Notes: a model not told the origin generated them from the sequence alone. DNA of 64,000 nt from Planktothrix rubescens CCAP 1459/22 (GCA_904830895.1 LR882958.1:124001-188000); one strand, 5' to 3'; positions 42,148-51,477 are shown, counted from the stretch's first letter. A program made the numbers and translations.

Positions 42148-42579
42148 ATGCACCATATATCAATTCGTACCGCTAATATTCATCGCGCGATCGCATTTTA
42201 TGAAATCCTAGGATTTACGGTTTGTGAACGCTTTACAACTGGATATACTTTAGCCTGTTGGATGGAAGGTTTAAATGGCAGGATTGAATTAATTGAAATT
42301 CCCCAACCCCAACCCGCCCCCGATGCTTTTGGCGATGAACATTATGTCGGTTACTATCATATTTCTTTTGATTTAACTAATCAGGTTTCTGATCTAGTTA
42401 GTTGGTTAAATCATCTCAAAAATCAGTTTGATCAAGCTATTATCAAACAGCCTAATTTATTGCAACCCCTCAATATTTTATTAGAACCGATTCAACAAAT
42501 GATCGGAGATCAGGTTTATGAAGTCATGTTTATTGCCGATTCAGATGGTTTACCCTTGGAATTTATTCGGATTTTGTAG
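42148..42579 (+). CDS. VOC (glyoxalase/dioxygenase fold) family protein
   Basis: The 143-residue protein has the VOC pattern: MHHISIRTANIHRAIAFYEILGFTV, with a first metal-type His, then GRIELIEIPQP (Glu), VGYYHISFDLTN (His) and the terminal FIADSDGLPLEFIRI with Glu. These could ligate a metal in the manner of glyoxalase I, but the sequence is too diverse to name a substrate. It starts 11 bp after the preceding gene on the same strand, so they are probably co-transcribed. No signal peptide is visible. Confidence 0.82.
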   Translation: MHHISIRTANIHRAIAFYEILGFTVCERFTTGYTLACWMEGLNGRIELIEIPQPQPAPDAFGDEHYVGYYHISFDLTNQVSDLVSWLNHLKNQFDQAIIKQPNLLQPLNILLEPIQQMIGDQVYEVMFIADSDGLPLEFIRIL

Positions 42580-42583
42580 GAAT

Positions 42584-42618
42584 TACGAATTACGAATTAC
42601 GAATTACGAATTACGAAT
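42584..42618. repeat. Heptanucleotide repeat, TACGAAT x5
   Basis: Five perfect tandem copies of TACGAAT follow the stop codon of the VOC gene directly. It is the same unit as at 8318 and, inverted, 5867 and 43103. Confidence 0.95.
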
Positions 42619-42737
42619 GGGTAAGGGACTGACTCAAATCGACTGAATAATTTAAGTTAAAACCTAGTTTTCCTTGTGCAAATGAGTCAGCTTAACGGTA
42701 TATTGATATTTCGTTGATTTAGTTTAAGGAGATTAAA

Positions 42738-42983
42738 ATGCAATCCAAAACCATTCAGTTATTTCTCGCCGTTGGTTTAGCTACTACTTTAGGGGCTTGT
42801 GGTGCAGCAGATCAAGGAGGAGAAGGTGCAAAACCAGAGGAAACCACTGCACCCACTCCCGCAGTCACATCTAGTCCAACCACCGCACCCACTCCCACAA
42901 CTACATCTAGTCCGTCTTCATCTTCAGATGATGACAAAAAAAAGGATAAGGATAACGAAGGAGGCGAAGGGGGCGAAGGCTAA
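42738..42983 (+). CDS. Small low-complexity lipoprotein
   Basis: The 81-residue product has a lipoprotein signal: LFLAVGLATTLGAC with Cys at about residue 21 (lipobox LGAC). The rest is low-complexity: Thr/Pro/Ser repeats (APTPAVTSSPTTAPTPTTTSS), then Asp/Lys-rich and Gly/Glu-rich runs. Many cyanobacteria have such short lipoproteins of unknown role in the outer or plasma membrane. AAGGAG is 7 nt before the ATG. It is not linked to the neighbours. Confidence 0.75.
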   Translation: MQSKTIQLFLAVGLATTLGACGAADQGGEGAKPEETTAPTPAVTSSPTTAPTPTTTSSPSSSSDDDKKKDKDNEGGEGGEG

Positions 42984-43102
42984 AACGCTTTCCCAGTAGA
43001 GATATTCCCAAGAATGTCTCTACAGTTATAGCAGTAGCCATAACTATATTTAACCCACATCCCCCCATTACCCTGTTACTGAGCGAAGTCGAAGTATTAC
43101 CC

Positions 43103-43130
43103 ATTCGTAATTCGTAATTCGTAATTCGTA
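43103..43130. repeat. Heptanucleotide repeat, ATTCGTA x4
   Basis: Four perfect copies of ATTCGTA lie 2 bp from the stop codon of panB. They are the reverse complement of the array at 42584, 500 bp away, so the two arrays form an inverted pair around the lipoprotein gene. Confidence 0.95.
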
Positions 43131-43131
43131 A

Positions 43132-43920
43132 TTATCCATTCCCCGGCGGAAATTTCCCCTCACGAACTTCGGTACAAAACTCCTGCACAGCCTGGGTAAT
43201 AGTTTGTTGTAAATTAGCATAGGTTTTAGCAAAGGGGGGTTGCCACGCAGATAACCCTAAAATATCAGAAGTCACTAAAACCTGGCCATCGCAACCGCCC
43301 CCCGCCCCGATACCAATGGTTGGAATGCCTAATTTTTGGGTGATATTTTGGGCCAAATCCGAGGGAATATGTTCTAAGACAATACTGAAGGCTCCAGCTT
43401 GCTCTAAAGCGATCGCCTCTGCAATAATTCGTTCAGCCTGATCCAATGTTTTGCCCTGTTTGCGATATCCGCCAAATTGATGCACCGATTGTGGGGTTAA
43501 TCCCACATGACCCATCACCGGAATTCCCACTTGGACTAACTGACCAACGGTTTCCGCCATCGCTGGATATCCGCCCTCAAGTTTCACCCCTTGAGCACCC
43601 GTTTCCTTGAGAATTCGTCCGGCGGAATGAATCGCTTGTTGGGGACTTTCTTGATAAGTTAAAAAGGGTAAATCAACTACTAATAACGCCTGTTTTACCC
43701 CCCGTCGTACTGCCTTGGCATGATGAATAATTTCATCTAAAGTTAGGGGTAAAGTGGTATCGTAGCCTAACCCAACCATCGCCAGAGAATCCCCGACTAA
43801 AACAATATCAATTCCGGCTTGATCAATCAATTGAGCGATCGCATATTCATAAGCTGTTAATACCGTAATCCGTCGCCCTTGATGTTTCCATTGACTTAAT
43901 TGTTGCGTTGTAACTGGCAT
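43132..43920 (-). CDS. panB: 3-methyl-2-oxobutanoate hydroxymethyltransferase
   Basis: PanB makes ketopantoate from ketoisovalerate with methylene-tetrahydrofolate, the first step to pantothenate and coenzyme A. The 262-residue length is standard. It has [44 protein letters not shown] at the start, with metal-binding [12 protein letters not shown] near residue 110; and [22 protein letters not shown], the typical central block. The gene is single; panC is not beside it. The stop codon lies at the border of a heptamer array. Confidence 0.96.
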   Translation of the reverse strand: MPVTTQQLSQWKHQGRRITVLTAYEYAIAQLIDQAGIDIVLVGDSLAMVGLGYDTTLPLTLDEIIHHAKAVRRGVKQALLVVDLPFLTYQESPQQAIHSAGRILKETGAQGVKLEGGYPAMAETVGQLVQVGIPVMGHVGLTPQSVHQFGGYRKQGKTLDQAERIIAEAIALEQAGAFSIVLEHIPSDLAQNITQKLGIPTIGIGAGGGCDGQVLVTSDILGLSAWQPPFAKTYANLQQTITQAVQEFCTEVREGKFPPGNG

Positions 43921-44128
43921 TTACTAATTTTAGATAATTTCATAAGGATTGAATAGTTGACAATCTGGATTTACAATTAAACAAGATTTGATGTTCTTCA
44001 TATTTCACCCCGTTAAATTTACCACATCTTCTACCCGATAACGCCCAGACCATATCAGTAATCAGCCCTTGGAGGGAGAAGTTTTGCCCACAACCATCGC
44101 TGTAAAAAAACCTATAGGGGGAATTATC

Positions 44129-45859
44129 ATGAAAATTTTATTAGTAGAAGATGATCCACTCACCCGCACCACCTTATCGGAAATTTTACTCGCTCATCAA
44201 TACACCGTAAATACTGCCACCGATGGACTAACAACCTTAGAAATGGCTGGATCCTTTCTCTATGACTTAATTCTATTAGATATTGGCATTCCTAAGCTAG
44301 ATGGAATCAGTGTTTGTAAACAGTTACGCAGCAAAGGATATCAAAATCCCATTCTACTCTTAACAGCCAGGGATAGCAGTACCGACCGGGTGATGGGATT
44401 AGATGCAGGAGCCGATGATTACGTCGTTAAACCCTTTGATATTAACGAATTAATGGCAAGAGTCCGGGCTTTATTACGCCGAGGAAAATCCGTTTCTACG
44501 GCGGTCATGACCTGGGAAAATCTGAGTTTTGATCCGATTAATAACGAGGTAAAATCTGGAGAGAGATTAATACATCTGACCTCAAAAGAATACTGTTTAC
44601 TGGAATTATTTTTACTCAATCCTAAGCGAATTTTTAGCCGGAGGGCAATTTTAGATCGCCTATGGGATTTTGCCGAATCTCCAGGGGAAGAAACTGTCAG
44701 TACCCATATTAAATGTTTACGACAAAAACTCAAAGCTGCTGGCAGTGCAAACCCGATTGAAACGGTACATGGTTTGGGCTATCGTTTACGATCGCCAGTT
44801 AGCCCATCCGCCTCCGATGCTACCGAGTCCCAAACTGCAACCAACTCTAGTAACTCTCGACAAGAAATCGCCCAGATTACCTCTAGGATTTGGGAAAATT
44901 TTAAGGACAAGGTGAAAGTCCAAATTGAGATTTTAGAACAAGTCGCCCCAGCCTTACTCCAAAGAAAGCTGACTCCCGAACTCCATCAACAAGCCAGAAA
45001 CGAAGCCCATAAATTAGCGGGATCTCTAGGGATTTTTGGTCTGCGGGAAGGTTCACAAGTGGCCAGAGAACTGGAATGTTTACTGGAATTGCCCAAAATA
45101 GAGGTTAATCAAGCTCAGTTAATTTCGGATTTAGTCGTTAGCCTGAGTCTTGAAGCCAGTCGCGAAACCCTATTAACGCCCCTGTCTTCCGAACCTGTAG
45201 CCTATTCCCCCTTAATTTTAATTGTCGATGATGACTTAATGCTGGCGGAAAGAATTAGGATAGAAGCGATCGCCTGGGGATTAAGAATTGAAATGGCGAC
45301 GGATCTCTCGGTTGCCCGTAAAATGATTGCTCAAAACCCTCCTAATATTATTCTACTGGATTTGACCTTTCCCAGTGTCTCTACCGAAGATGGTATCACC
45401 CTGCTCAAAGAACTCAGGCCTATGATTCCTCAAATTCCAGTTATTACTTTAACCGGAAGGCAAAGTTTAAGCGATCGGGTCACTGTCGCCAGTTTGGGAG
45501 TTAAGAGGTTTTTACAAAAGCCTTTACCTGCTTATGAAATCCTGAAAGCGATCACCGAGGTCTTATCCCAGTCTCGGTCAGTCCAAGGGAATCGGGTTTT
45601 GATTGTGGATGATGATCCTACGCTTTTGATCTCTGTTTCTAGCTTGTTAGAAGCCAAGGGATTAAGTGTAAATACTCTACAAAACTCAGAACAATTTTGG
45701 GATGTGTTACTCGATTGTCGTCCCGATCTATTAATTTTGGATTGGGAAATATCGGGTTTCACTGGCTTAGATCTCTGTCAAGCGGTGCGAACTGATCAAC
45801 GGTGGTGTCATCTCCCGATCATCTTTTTTTCTGTTTTTACGTCGCCTGCAACCCGTTGA
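44129..45859 (+). CDS. Multi-domain response regulator (REC-DNA binding-HPt-REC-truncated REC)
   Basis: ATG 44129 follows AGGGGG; a longer in-frame start at 44069 is less likely. The 576-residue protein starts with an OmpR-type regulator: receiver with D51 and K101, then a winged-helix DNA-binding domain (about 125-222; VSTHIKCLRQKLKAAG). An HPt-like domain carries H294 (EAHKLAGSLGIFGL). A second receiver has D411 and K464. A third receiver has D538 but ends at SVFTSPATR before its conserved Lys and last helix. It likely works in a phosphorelay with an unlinked sensor kinase. The truncation could be a recent frameshift or real. Confidence 0.9.
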   Translation: MKILLVEDDPLTRTTLSEILLAHQYTVNTATDGLTTLEMAGSFLYDLILLDIGIPKLDGISVCKQLRSKGYQNPILLLTARDSSTDRVMGLDAGADDYVVKPFDINELMARVRALLRRGKSVSTAVMTWENLSFDPINNEVKSGERLIHLTSKEYCLLELFLLNPKRIFSRRAILDRLWDFAESPGEETVSTHIKCLRQKLKAAGSANPIETVHGLGYRLRSPVSPSASDATESQTATNSSNSRQEIAQITSRIWENFKDKVKVQIEILEQVAPALLQRKLTPELHQQARNEAHKLAGSLGIFGLREGSQVARELECLLELPKIEVNQAQLISDLVVSLSLEASRETLLTPLSSEPVAYSPLILIVDDDLMLAERIRIEAIAWGLRIEMATDLSVARKMIAQNPPNIILLDLTFPSVSTEDGITLLKELRPMIPQIPVITLTGRQSLSDRVTVASLGVKRFLQKPLPAYEILKAITEVLSQSRSVQGNRVLIVDDDPTLLISVSSLLEAKGLSVNTLQNSEQFWDVLLDCRPDLLILDWEISGFTGLDLCQAVRTDQRWCHLPIIFFSVFTSPATR

Positions 45860-45994
45860 GTGAAATTTAGTGAAAATCAGGGATCAGAAATAGTTCACGC
45901 CTTTGAATTGTCACCCCAAACCTGATACATGATATGATCAAAGATCCTTGCTTCTAAATTCAGAAGCCCCGTTGTCCACAAGGAGAATAACAGC

Positions 45995-46342
45995 ATGAAG
46001 CCTTTTGTTTACGAAACAACGTATATTTTGCGCCCCGACCTCAACGATGAGCAGGTGGGTCAGTCTATCGGCAAATACGAAACCCTCCTCAAAGACCAAG
46101 GCGGACATAATATCCAAATCCAAAATCGGGGTAAACGACGTCTAGCCTACGATATTGACAAGCATCGGGAAGGAGTTTATGTCCAGATGAATTATGAAGG
46201 CCCTGGAGCCCAAATCGCTGTTTTAGAAAAAGCCATGCGAATTAGCGATGAGGTTATTCGTTATCTAACGATTAAGGAAGAAGTAACGATAGAGCCGACC
46301 GAAGCCACGGAAGCAGAACCCGAATCTCAAGAAGTTGAATAA
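45995..46342 (+). CDS. rpsF: 30S ribosomal protein S6
   Basis: The 115-residue product has the S6 pattern: [27 protein letters not shown], then [28 protein letters not shown] and a C-terminal [11 protein letters not shown] followed by an acidic tail ([16 protein letters not shown]). It binds S18 and 16S rRNA in the small subunit. AAGGAGAATAACAGC precedes the ATG. In most bacteria rpsF pairs with rpsR and ssb; here it stands alone, as is usual in cyanobacteria. A hairpin follows the stop codon. Confidence 0.96.
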   Translation: MKPFVYETTYILRPDLNDEQVGQSIGKYETLLKDQGGHNIQIQNRGKRRLAYDIDKHREGVYVQMNYEGPGAQIAVLEKAMRISDEVIRYLTIKEEVTIEPTEATEAEPESQEVE

Positions 46343-46350
46343 ATTGGGCA

Positions 46351-46394
46351 AACAGGGGGAAGGATAGAAGCAAATTCTACTCTTGACCCCTGTT
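46351..46394 (+). terminator. Hairpin downstream of rpsF
   Basis: AACAGGGG (46351-46358) and CCCCTGTT (46387-46394) form an 8-bp stem with a long loop holding a smaller AGAA/TTCT pairing, followed by ATTGTTGT. Confidence 0.4.
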
Positions 46395-46493
46395 ATTGTT
46401 GTACCCGGTTTTCTTAGCTATTGCCGATTGGGAACAACAGAGATATTTTAGAGACACATATACAAAATAAATTTATAGGAGCCGTTAGTCACC

Positions 46494-47048
46494 GTGAGCC
46501 AACTCAAAAGTCAAACGCCACAGGAGTTACAAGCTGAAGTTACTCGTTTGAACGAGGAGCTACAAATGCGGGAACAGTTGATTCAACAGTTATCTCAGGA
46601 ACTATTCCGTTTGGTCAAAGGAGATGCTAACTTATTACCCAGTCCAGAGGTTTCTGAGCGTCATCAAGCTCAAATGGTAGCCTTGCGAGAACAACTTCAA
46701 GAGATGGAGCAGCAAGTTAAGTTTTATCAAGGACAAATAGCCGAACGAGATACGGAAGCCTATCAACTCAGACAGTCAGTTGAGGAGTTAACAGACCGTT
46801 CTCGAATGTTGGAACAGGTAGTTCAGGAGTTACCCGGAGTCTATCGTCAGAAGTTCTCAGAACGTCTGAATGAAGTCATGGAAAAAGTTGAATTACTCCA
46901 ACGGGAAAATAAACAACTTAATGCAGAATTACAAAGTGTGAGCTATCGTTTAGCTCAGAAAAGTCGCCGTCCCAGTGGCTTAGATTTACCCAGTTTTCAG
47001 AATCGAGCTTCGGGCTCTGTTGAGATTCCAACTTTGGGTAATGCTTGA
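46494..47048 (+). CDS. Coiled-coil protein of unknown function
   Basis: Translation starts at GTG 46494, with AGGAG 12 nt upstream. The 184-residue protein is nearly all heptad repeat (about 5-155), rich in Glu, Gln and Leu: EVTRLNEELQMREQLIQQLSQEL and LREQLQEMEQQVKFYQGQIAER. A short basic tail with SRRPSGLDLPSF follows. No membrane segment is seen. It could be a scaffold or filament protein. It is conserved among cyanobacteria as far as I can recall, without known role. A strong terminator follows 170 bp downstream, after a MITE copy. Confidence 0.6.
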   Translation: MSQLKSQTPQELQAEVTRLNEELQMREQLIQQLSQELFRLVKGDANLLPSPEVSERHQAQMVALREQLQEMEQQVKFYQGQIAERDTEAYQLRQSVEELTDRSRMLEQVVQELPGVYRQKFSERLNEVMEKVELLQRENKQLNAELQSVSYRLAQKSRRPSGLDLPSFQNRASGSVEIPTLGNA

Positions 47049-47077
47049 TTATTGATAGCTTAAAAATTATCCCCTAT

Positions 47078-47215
47078 TATAGCGGGGAACACCGGAACAG
47101 CCCCCCCAAACCCCCCGTGCACGCAGGGCTAGGGGGGGAGGGAACAGGGGGAAAATACTTAACTGTCTGGGTTCCAAGATCCGTCTTTATCCTAAATGCC
47201 TTGGCGGTTGCTATA
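47078..47215. mobile_element. MITE-like element, family A copy 3 (inverted)
   Basis: The 138-bp segment starts TATAGCGGGGAACACCGG and ends TTGGCGGTTGCTATA. On the other strand it reads TATAGCAACCGCCAAGGCA..., the same start as at 11450 and 21774. It lies between the coiled-coil gene and its terminator, so it is transcribed with that gene. Confidence 0.75.
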
Positions 47216-47220
47216 AAATT

Positions 47221-47254
47221 TAAGGGGCTATTCTTGGTCAAGAATAGCCCCTTA
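47221..47254 (+). terminator. Strong rho-independent-like terminator
   Basis: TAAGGGGCTATTCTTG (47221-47236) and CAAGAATAGCCCCTTA (47239-47254) form a perfect 16-bp stem with a two-base gap, followed by ATTGTTTTT. It should end the upstream plus-strand gene. Confidence 0.8.
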
Positions 47255-47344
47255 ATTGTTTTTCAGTCATATCAGTTGAAAGCATCAAAGTTGCACCCGA
47301 ATTCACCTAATCTTAATTCAAGTATCAACCTCCGTTCTGATGGA

Positions 47345-48211
47345 TTAAGATTGACGTTTGCTCAGTCGGCTACCACCGAGTAAAGTTAAACCAACCAAAG
47401 CTAAACCAGCAAGACTACCGGGTTCGGGAACAGAAACTCCGCCAGCGAGAGAAACACCATCATTCCCACATTCTAGGAACAGACTGGCCATATAGTCATA
47501 GTTGCCATCGGCGAGCCCTAAATCGGCTTTATTGAGGCTAAAACCAAGGGTTTCTGTTCCACTAGCACCGAAGAATCCAAAGTTAAGTCCTTGACCCGTT
47601 AAGGAGGCAGCGGACAAATTTTGAATACCACCTAATTTGGTCGCACCGGAGTCAATCACATTCAGGATTGTTCCTTGACCGAAATAATTGTAAGCAGCAG
47701 CTTTTGTAGCAATGTCAGTACCTTGGGTATCGGCGCTATCAAATCCATGATCGTAATACTGTTTTAAGCTACTGTAGCCGGAATTATCAAGTGTAACGTT
47801 GGCACCTTTGACGTTCCCATATAAACCTGTGGTGGCAACTTTGGAGTCATTTGTTCCCGCAAAACGAACTCCTAATAAGCTTTTTTGATTACTAGCGGTT
47901 GTGAAGTTTTGGTTAGTAAAGTTTAAGAATAAATCTCCCCAACCAATATTTCCATCGGCTGCTCCACCGTAAGCCACACCCGTCAGAGGAGTTCCACCCG
48001 TGAGAGCAACAAAAATGCTATTGCTGGTTTCTTTAATTGCAATTCCTCTGATATTAAAGGATTCACCGCCAGAGCCATCGTTAAAGGAATCAATTCCATA
48101 ATTCCATCCATTGTGAAGTTTTCCAGCCATCGCCGGAAGGCCGTTTACAGATACTAAACAAAGACTGGCTAATGTCGTTCCAATTAATTTTTTCAGTGTT
48201 GAAGTTTTCAT
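47345..48211 (-). CDS. PEP-CTERM secreted surface protein
   Basis: The 288-residue protein has a signal peptide (LIGTTLASLCLVSVNGLPAMA, cut near residue 29) and a C-terminal PEP-CTERM tail: VPEPGSLAGLALVGLTLLGGSRLSKRQS, that is the VPEP motif, a hydrophobic helix and a basic end. Such tails are sorted and probably cleaved by an exosortase. The body is rich in Gly, Asn and Ser with GWNYGIDSFNDGSGG, resembling the XDD3-type exosortase-dependent surface proteins. No exosortase gene is in the window. It may be part of the sheath or envelope. Confidence 0.85.
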   Translation of the reverse strand: MKTSTLKKLIGTTLASLCLVSVNGLPAMAGKLHNGWNYGIDSFNDGSGGESFNIRGIAIKETSNSIFVALTGGTPLTGVAYGGAADGNIGWGDLFLNFTNQNFTTASNQKSLLGVRFAGTNDSKVATTGLYGNVKGANVTLDNSGYSSLKQYYDHGFDSADTQGTDIATKAAAYNYFGQGTILNVIDSGATKLGGIQNLSAASLTGQGLNFGFFGASGTETLGFSLNKADLGLADGNYDYMASLFLECGNDGVSLAGGVSVPEPGSLAGLALVGLTLLGGSRLSKRQS

Positions 48212-48582
48212 AAGTTTGCTCCTGGGTGGTTCGAGTTAGGGCTTTTTTTCTTTTCGATAAATATACTATAGTGGATGGGTGTTAAAGATATGATGTTAAA
48301 AACTCCTTAATTTGTAAAGTATTTGTAAAAGGTTTGAAAGCCTGATTGTATAGAGTTTTTACTTTTAGTAACCTACCTAAAATATGTAAAATCAAGTAAA
48401 AATACTGATCATTTTTATTAAAATTCAAAATCTAAACAACAAGGATAGATTTTCTCAGTGTTATTACCGAGATTAAAAGTATAAATAAACGGTGAAAAGT
48501 ATGAATTTTATAGGATTAGCTCCTTGACTAATAGATGAGTTAGTTCTAAGATAGTAATTAGATTATTGTGGAGATCTAATTA
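48212..48582. other. 371-bp AT-rich divergent intergenic region
   Basis: It holds the promoters of the divergent PEP-CTERM and MOSC genes. AT-rich runs such as TTTGTAAAGTATTTGTAAAAGG are visible, but I could not assign a specific site, repeat or small gene. Confidence 0.4.
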
Positions 48583-49425
48583 ATGAATCTGGTTGAACTA
48601 TTTATTTATCCGATTAAATCCTGTGGCAAAATAGCCCTGAACCAAGGAGAAGTAAACCTGAAAGGATTAGACTGGGATCGGGAATTTATGTGGGTTGATG
48701 AATCCGGTCAGTTTGTTACCCAGAGAACTCATCCTCAATTAGCAAAAATTCAAGTTCAACAGTCAGGGGAATTAATAGAATTATCCGTTGAGGATCGGGA
48801 AATTAAACCTTTTCAATTGCAACCTATATTAATAGGAACTTCCAAAACTGTACAGGTTTGGAGAGATGAAACTATTGCAATTGATCAAGGGGATGAGGTT
48901 GCTGATTGGTTGAAAAATGCTTTAAAAATAGATAATCAATTCCAGTTTCGGTTAGTGCGACAATCTCCTAATTTTATTCGATCTGTTGATCCGAATTATG
49001 CTGTTAATATTAATAATCAGGTGAGTTTTGCCGATGGTTATCCTTGTTTATTAACTAATACTGCTTCCTTAGCTGAATTAAACCGAAAACTATCAGAAAT
49101 CTATCCAATATCATCACAAGAAGTTCCGATGAATAGATTTAGACCTAATCTTGTGATTGATACAGATCAACCTTTTATTGAAGATCAATGGAAAGTGATA
49201 TTAATTGGAGAGGTTTATTTTGATTTAGTCAAACCCTGTAGCCGTTGTATTGTAACAACAACAGATCAAAATATTGGGGAACGTAATCCATTAAAAGAAC
49301 CTTTAAAAACCCTAGCTACCTTTCGACAACAACCAGGTGGGATTATGTTTGGTATGAATATTATTCCTAGGAATACCGGGACAATTCATGTCGGAGATTC
49401 TGTTGAGGTCGTGGAAACCTATTAA
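48583..49425 (+). CDS. MOSC domain-containing protein
   Basis: The 280-residue protein has the MOSC N-terminal beta-barrel (NLVELFIYPIKSCGKIALNQGEV) and the core MOSC domain from about residue 130: PMNRFRPNLVIDTDQPFIEDQW and the conserved Cys block PCSRCIVTTTDQNIGERN. Members act with molybdenum cofactor and on N-hydroxylated compounds (the mARC type). The Cys at PCSRC is the Mo ligand in mARC-like proteins. It lacks the cysteine desulfurase domain of the Moco sulfurases. It is a single gene. Confidence 0.9.
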   Translation: MNLVELFIYPIKSCGKIALNQGEVNLKGLDWDREFMWVDESGQFVTQRTHPQLAKIQVQQSGELIELSVEDREIKPFQLQPILIGTSKTVQVWRDETIAIDQGDEVADWLKNALKIDNQFQFRLVRQSPNFIRSVDPNYAVNINNQVSFADGYPCLLTNTASLAELNRKLSEIYPISSQEVPMNRFRPNLVIDTDQPFIEDQWKVILIGEVYFDLVKPCSRCIVTTTDQNIGERNPLKEPLKTLATFRQQPGGIMFGMNIIPRNTGTIHVGDSVEVVETY

Positions 49426-49431
49426 AGCGTT

Positions 49432-49589
49432 CTATAGCACTACGCATTACAGTTAGGACATTTGTAAATTCTGAAACCATTTCACAGCTTACTGTTCCGG
49501 TGTTCCCTCCCCCCCTAGCCCCCCGTGCACGGGGGGTTTGGGGGGGCTGTTCCGGTGTTCCGGTGTTCCGGTGTTCCCTAGCACTATAG
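49432..49589. mobile_element. MITE-like element, TATAGCACTACGC type
   Basis: About 158 bp start CTATAGCACTACGC and end TAGCACTATAG, with inverted ends that match except for one base pair. The interior holds the CCCCCCGTGCACGGGGGG palindrome and tandem TGTTCCGG units. It lies in the 318-bp gap between the MOSC gene and radC; the remaining gap has no other feature that I can see. Confidence 0.6.
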
Positions 49590-49743
49590 TGAATTTTTGT
49601 TACAAGTGCGAGTCAGAAATACTGAGACTAATCTGATAGAAACGGCTAATCCTAGGTAACTTAACGCCCTATTGAACTTGAAATTATGGAAAAAATTGGG
49701 TAAAATTTAATACTAAATATTGCGTTGGTGGGGTGTAGCCTAA

Positions 49744-50475
49744 ATGACCTATAGCCTGAGAATTGCTGATTTACCCAGTGATGAGCGTCCCCGCGAGCGA
49801 CTGATGGCCATTGGTTCCAGAAATTTAGCCACGGCTGAATTGATTGCAATTTTGTTAGGAACAGGTCAGGGAAAGGGGAAATTATCGGCCGTTGGTTTAG
49901 GACAATATATCTTAAATCAGTTGGGTCAACATCAACGAGATCCCCTAGCGGTATTGCGGGATATTGGGGTTCATGAATTGACTCAAATTCATGGTATTGG
50001 GCCAGCAAAAGCCACCACAATTCTAGCGGCCATTGAGTTGGGAAAACGGGTTTTTCAGTCCAAACCCCCCGATTTAGCCGTTATTGAGACCCCCCAAGCC
50101 GCCGCAGATGCCTTAAGCCATGATTTGATGTGGCAACCCCAAGAACGCTTTGCGGTGTTGCTATTAGACGTTAAACACCGTCTATTGGGAACTCAAGTAA
50201 TTACGATTGGAAGTGCAACGGAAACCATCGCCCATCCTAGGGATATTTTCAGAGAAGTCTTAAAAAGCGGCGCAACCCGGGTGATTATTTCCCATAACCA
50301 CCCATCGGGGAATGTTGAACCCAGTGCGGCAGATATTACTTTAACTCGTCAATTGTTGCAAGGGGCACAACTTTTGTCTATCCCGATTTTAGATCATATT
50401 ATTTTAGGAAATGGTAATTATTTAAGTTTAAGAACTACCACATCTTTATGGGAAGAATATCCCCAAGCGGAGTAA
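49744..50475 (+). CDS. radC: RadC family JAB/MPN-domain protein
   Basis: The 243-residue protein has the N-terminal helix-hairpin-helix region ([30 protein letters not shown]) and the JAB/MPN domain with the catalytic-type metalloprotease pattern [15 protein letters not shown] near residue 180. RadC was named for a repair role that has been disputed, and its real function remains unsettled. Length is complete. It starts 4 bp after the start of a run without an obvious promoter; the MITE upstream might supply one. It converges with the Hpt gene. Confidence 0.92.
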   Translation: MTYSLRIADLPSDERPRERLMAIGSRNLATAELIAILLGTGQGKGKLSAVGLGQYILNQLGQHQRDPLAVLRDIGVHELTQIHGIGPAKATTILAAIELGKRVFQSKPPDLAVIETPQAAADALSHDLMWQPQERFAVLLLDVKHRLLGTQVITIGSATETIAHPRDIFREVLKSGATRVIISHNHPSGNVEPSAADITLTRQLLQGAQLLSIPILDHIILGNGNYLSLRTTTSLWEEYPQAE

Positions 50476-50502
50476 AAATTTACCCTTTTGTTGTTTTCTG
50501 TT

Positions 50503-51456
50503 TTAGGATTTAACGTGCTTAATTAACAACTGAGCGATCGCTTGTAATTGTTGTTTATTAAAGGTTTTTAATAGAACTTTAACTACCTCTTTCGGATCAG
50601 CCGGAATTGTGATTTCTTGAGTCGCGGGTTTAGCGGTGGCTTTTGCACCCGCCAAGGAAGATAAAGCCGCACTGGGGGCAATGGTACTGGCTTTTCCTGC
50701 TTGTAAGAGTTCGGCTCCTTGCTTTAACTCATTAATAATTGGGGTCGCTAAAACCTTAAAAGAATTTTTAGGATTTGCGATCGCACCATGGGCCGTTTTA
50801 ACTAATGTTTGCCAGGGTTCAATTCCTACCCCAACCTTCGTTAACCGAGCGCATAAACCCGCCAATTGTTTACGAGTTTCCGGGGAGTCCGCCTGTTTAA
50901 ATCCCTGCAACATCGGTTTGAGAACCGTCATCACTTGATTAACGGCATTGGCAACCCCAGGTGTTGCTGTAGCTGTTGGTGTTGTCGCTTTTGGAGTTGC
51001 CACGGCTACCTTACCACTAATTAAATCCTTCAAGTGGTTTTCTAACTTGTCATACAGAGGTAGAGAAGCCTGGAGAATTTTTTCCCCTATTTCTTCTGAA
51101 AGTCCGGCGGGACTGGCGGCTCGATCAATAAGATTTTTCAATACTTCAAACCCCTTACTATAAAGGGTTTGAGTTGTGGCATCAATTTTTAAAGGCGTGT
51201 CTTTAACCAGCTTAAAACAATCTTCTAGGCGTTTAGACACCTTATTAATACTGGCCAGACTGGGCATATTCTCCATCAACATCGCTGCCGCCCCTTTAAT
51301 GGAGTGAGCAGCCCGATAGATAGAGGCCACTTCTTCCCGGTCTGGATCGGCCATAATTGCGGGGAGCTTTGTTACCCCCATTTGCAGGGTTTCGAGACGC
51401 TCCTCCGCTTCTTCCATGAAGATAGCAAATATTTTTTGGTCTTGGTTTGTTGGCAC
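50503..51456 (-). CDS. HPt-domain protein, phosphorelay
   Basis: The 317-residue protein starts with an HPt domain: FAIFMEEAEERLETLQMGVTKL and the phospho-accepting AAHSIKGAAAMLMEN with H51. The middle (about 140-170) is Ala/Thr/Pro-rich, and the rest is a second helical region (about 170-317, LKPMLQGFKQADSPETRKQLA) ending HVKS. No kinase or receiver domain is present. Such free-standing HPt proteins pass phosphate between hybrid sensors and regulators; cyanobacteria use them in motility and chemotaxis. It is a single gene upstream of a heptamer repeat. Partner unknown. Confidence 0.85.
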   Translation of the reverse strand: MPTNQDQKIFAIFMEEAEERLETLQMGVTKLPAIMADPDREEVASIYRAAHSIKGAAAMLMENMPSLASINKVSKRLEDCFKLVKDTPLKIDATTQTLYSKGFEVLKNLIDRAASPAGLSEEIGEKILQASLPLYDKLENHLKDLISGKVAVATPKATTPTATATPGVANAVNQVMTVLKPMLQGFKQADSPETRKQLAGLCARLTKVGVGIEPWQTLVKTAHGAIANPKNSFKVLATPIINELKQGAELLQAGKASTIAPSAALSSLAGAKATAKPATQEITIPADPKEVVKVLLKTFNKQQLQAIAQLLIKHVKS

Positions 51457-51477
51457 AGCAGCCCTCCTAAACCCTTG

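Noticed and set aside
42580-43134. CRISPR array in the repeat-rich region
   Set aside because: The units are 7-bp tandem repeats without spacers; no array with spaced repeats was seen anywhere in the window.
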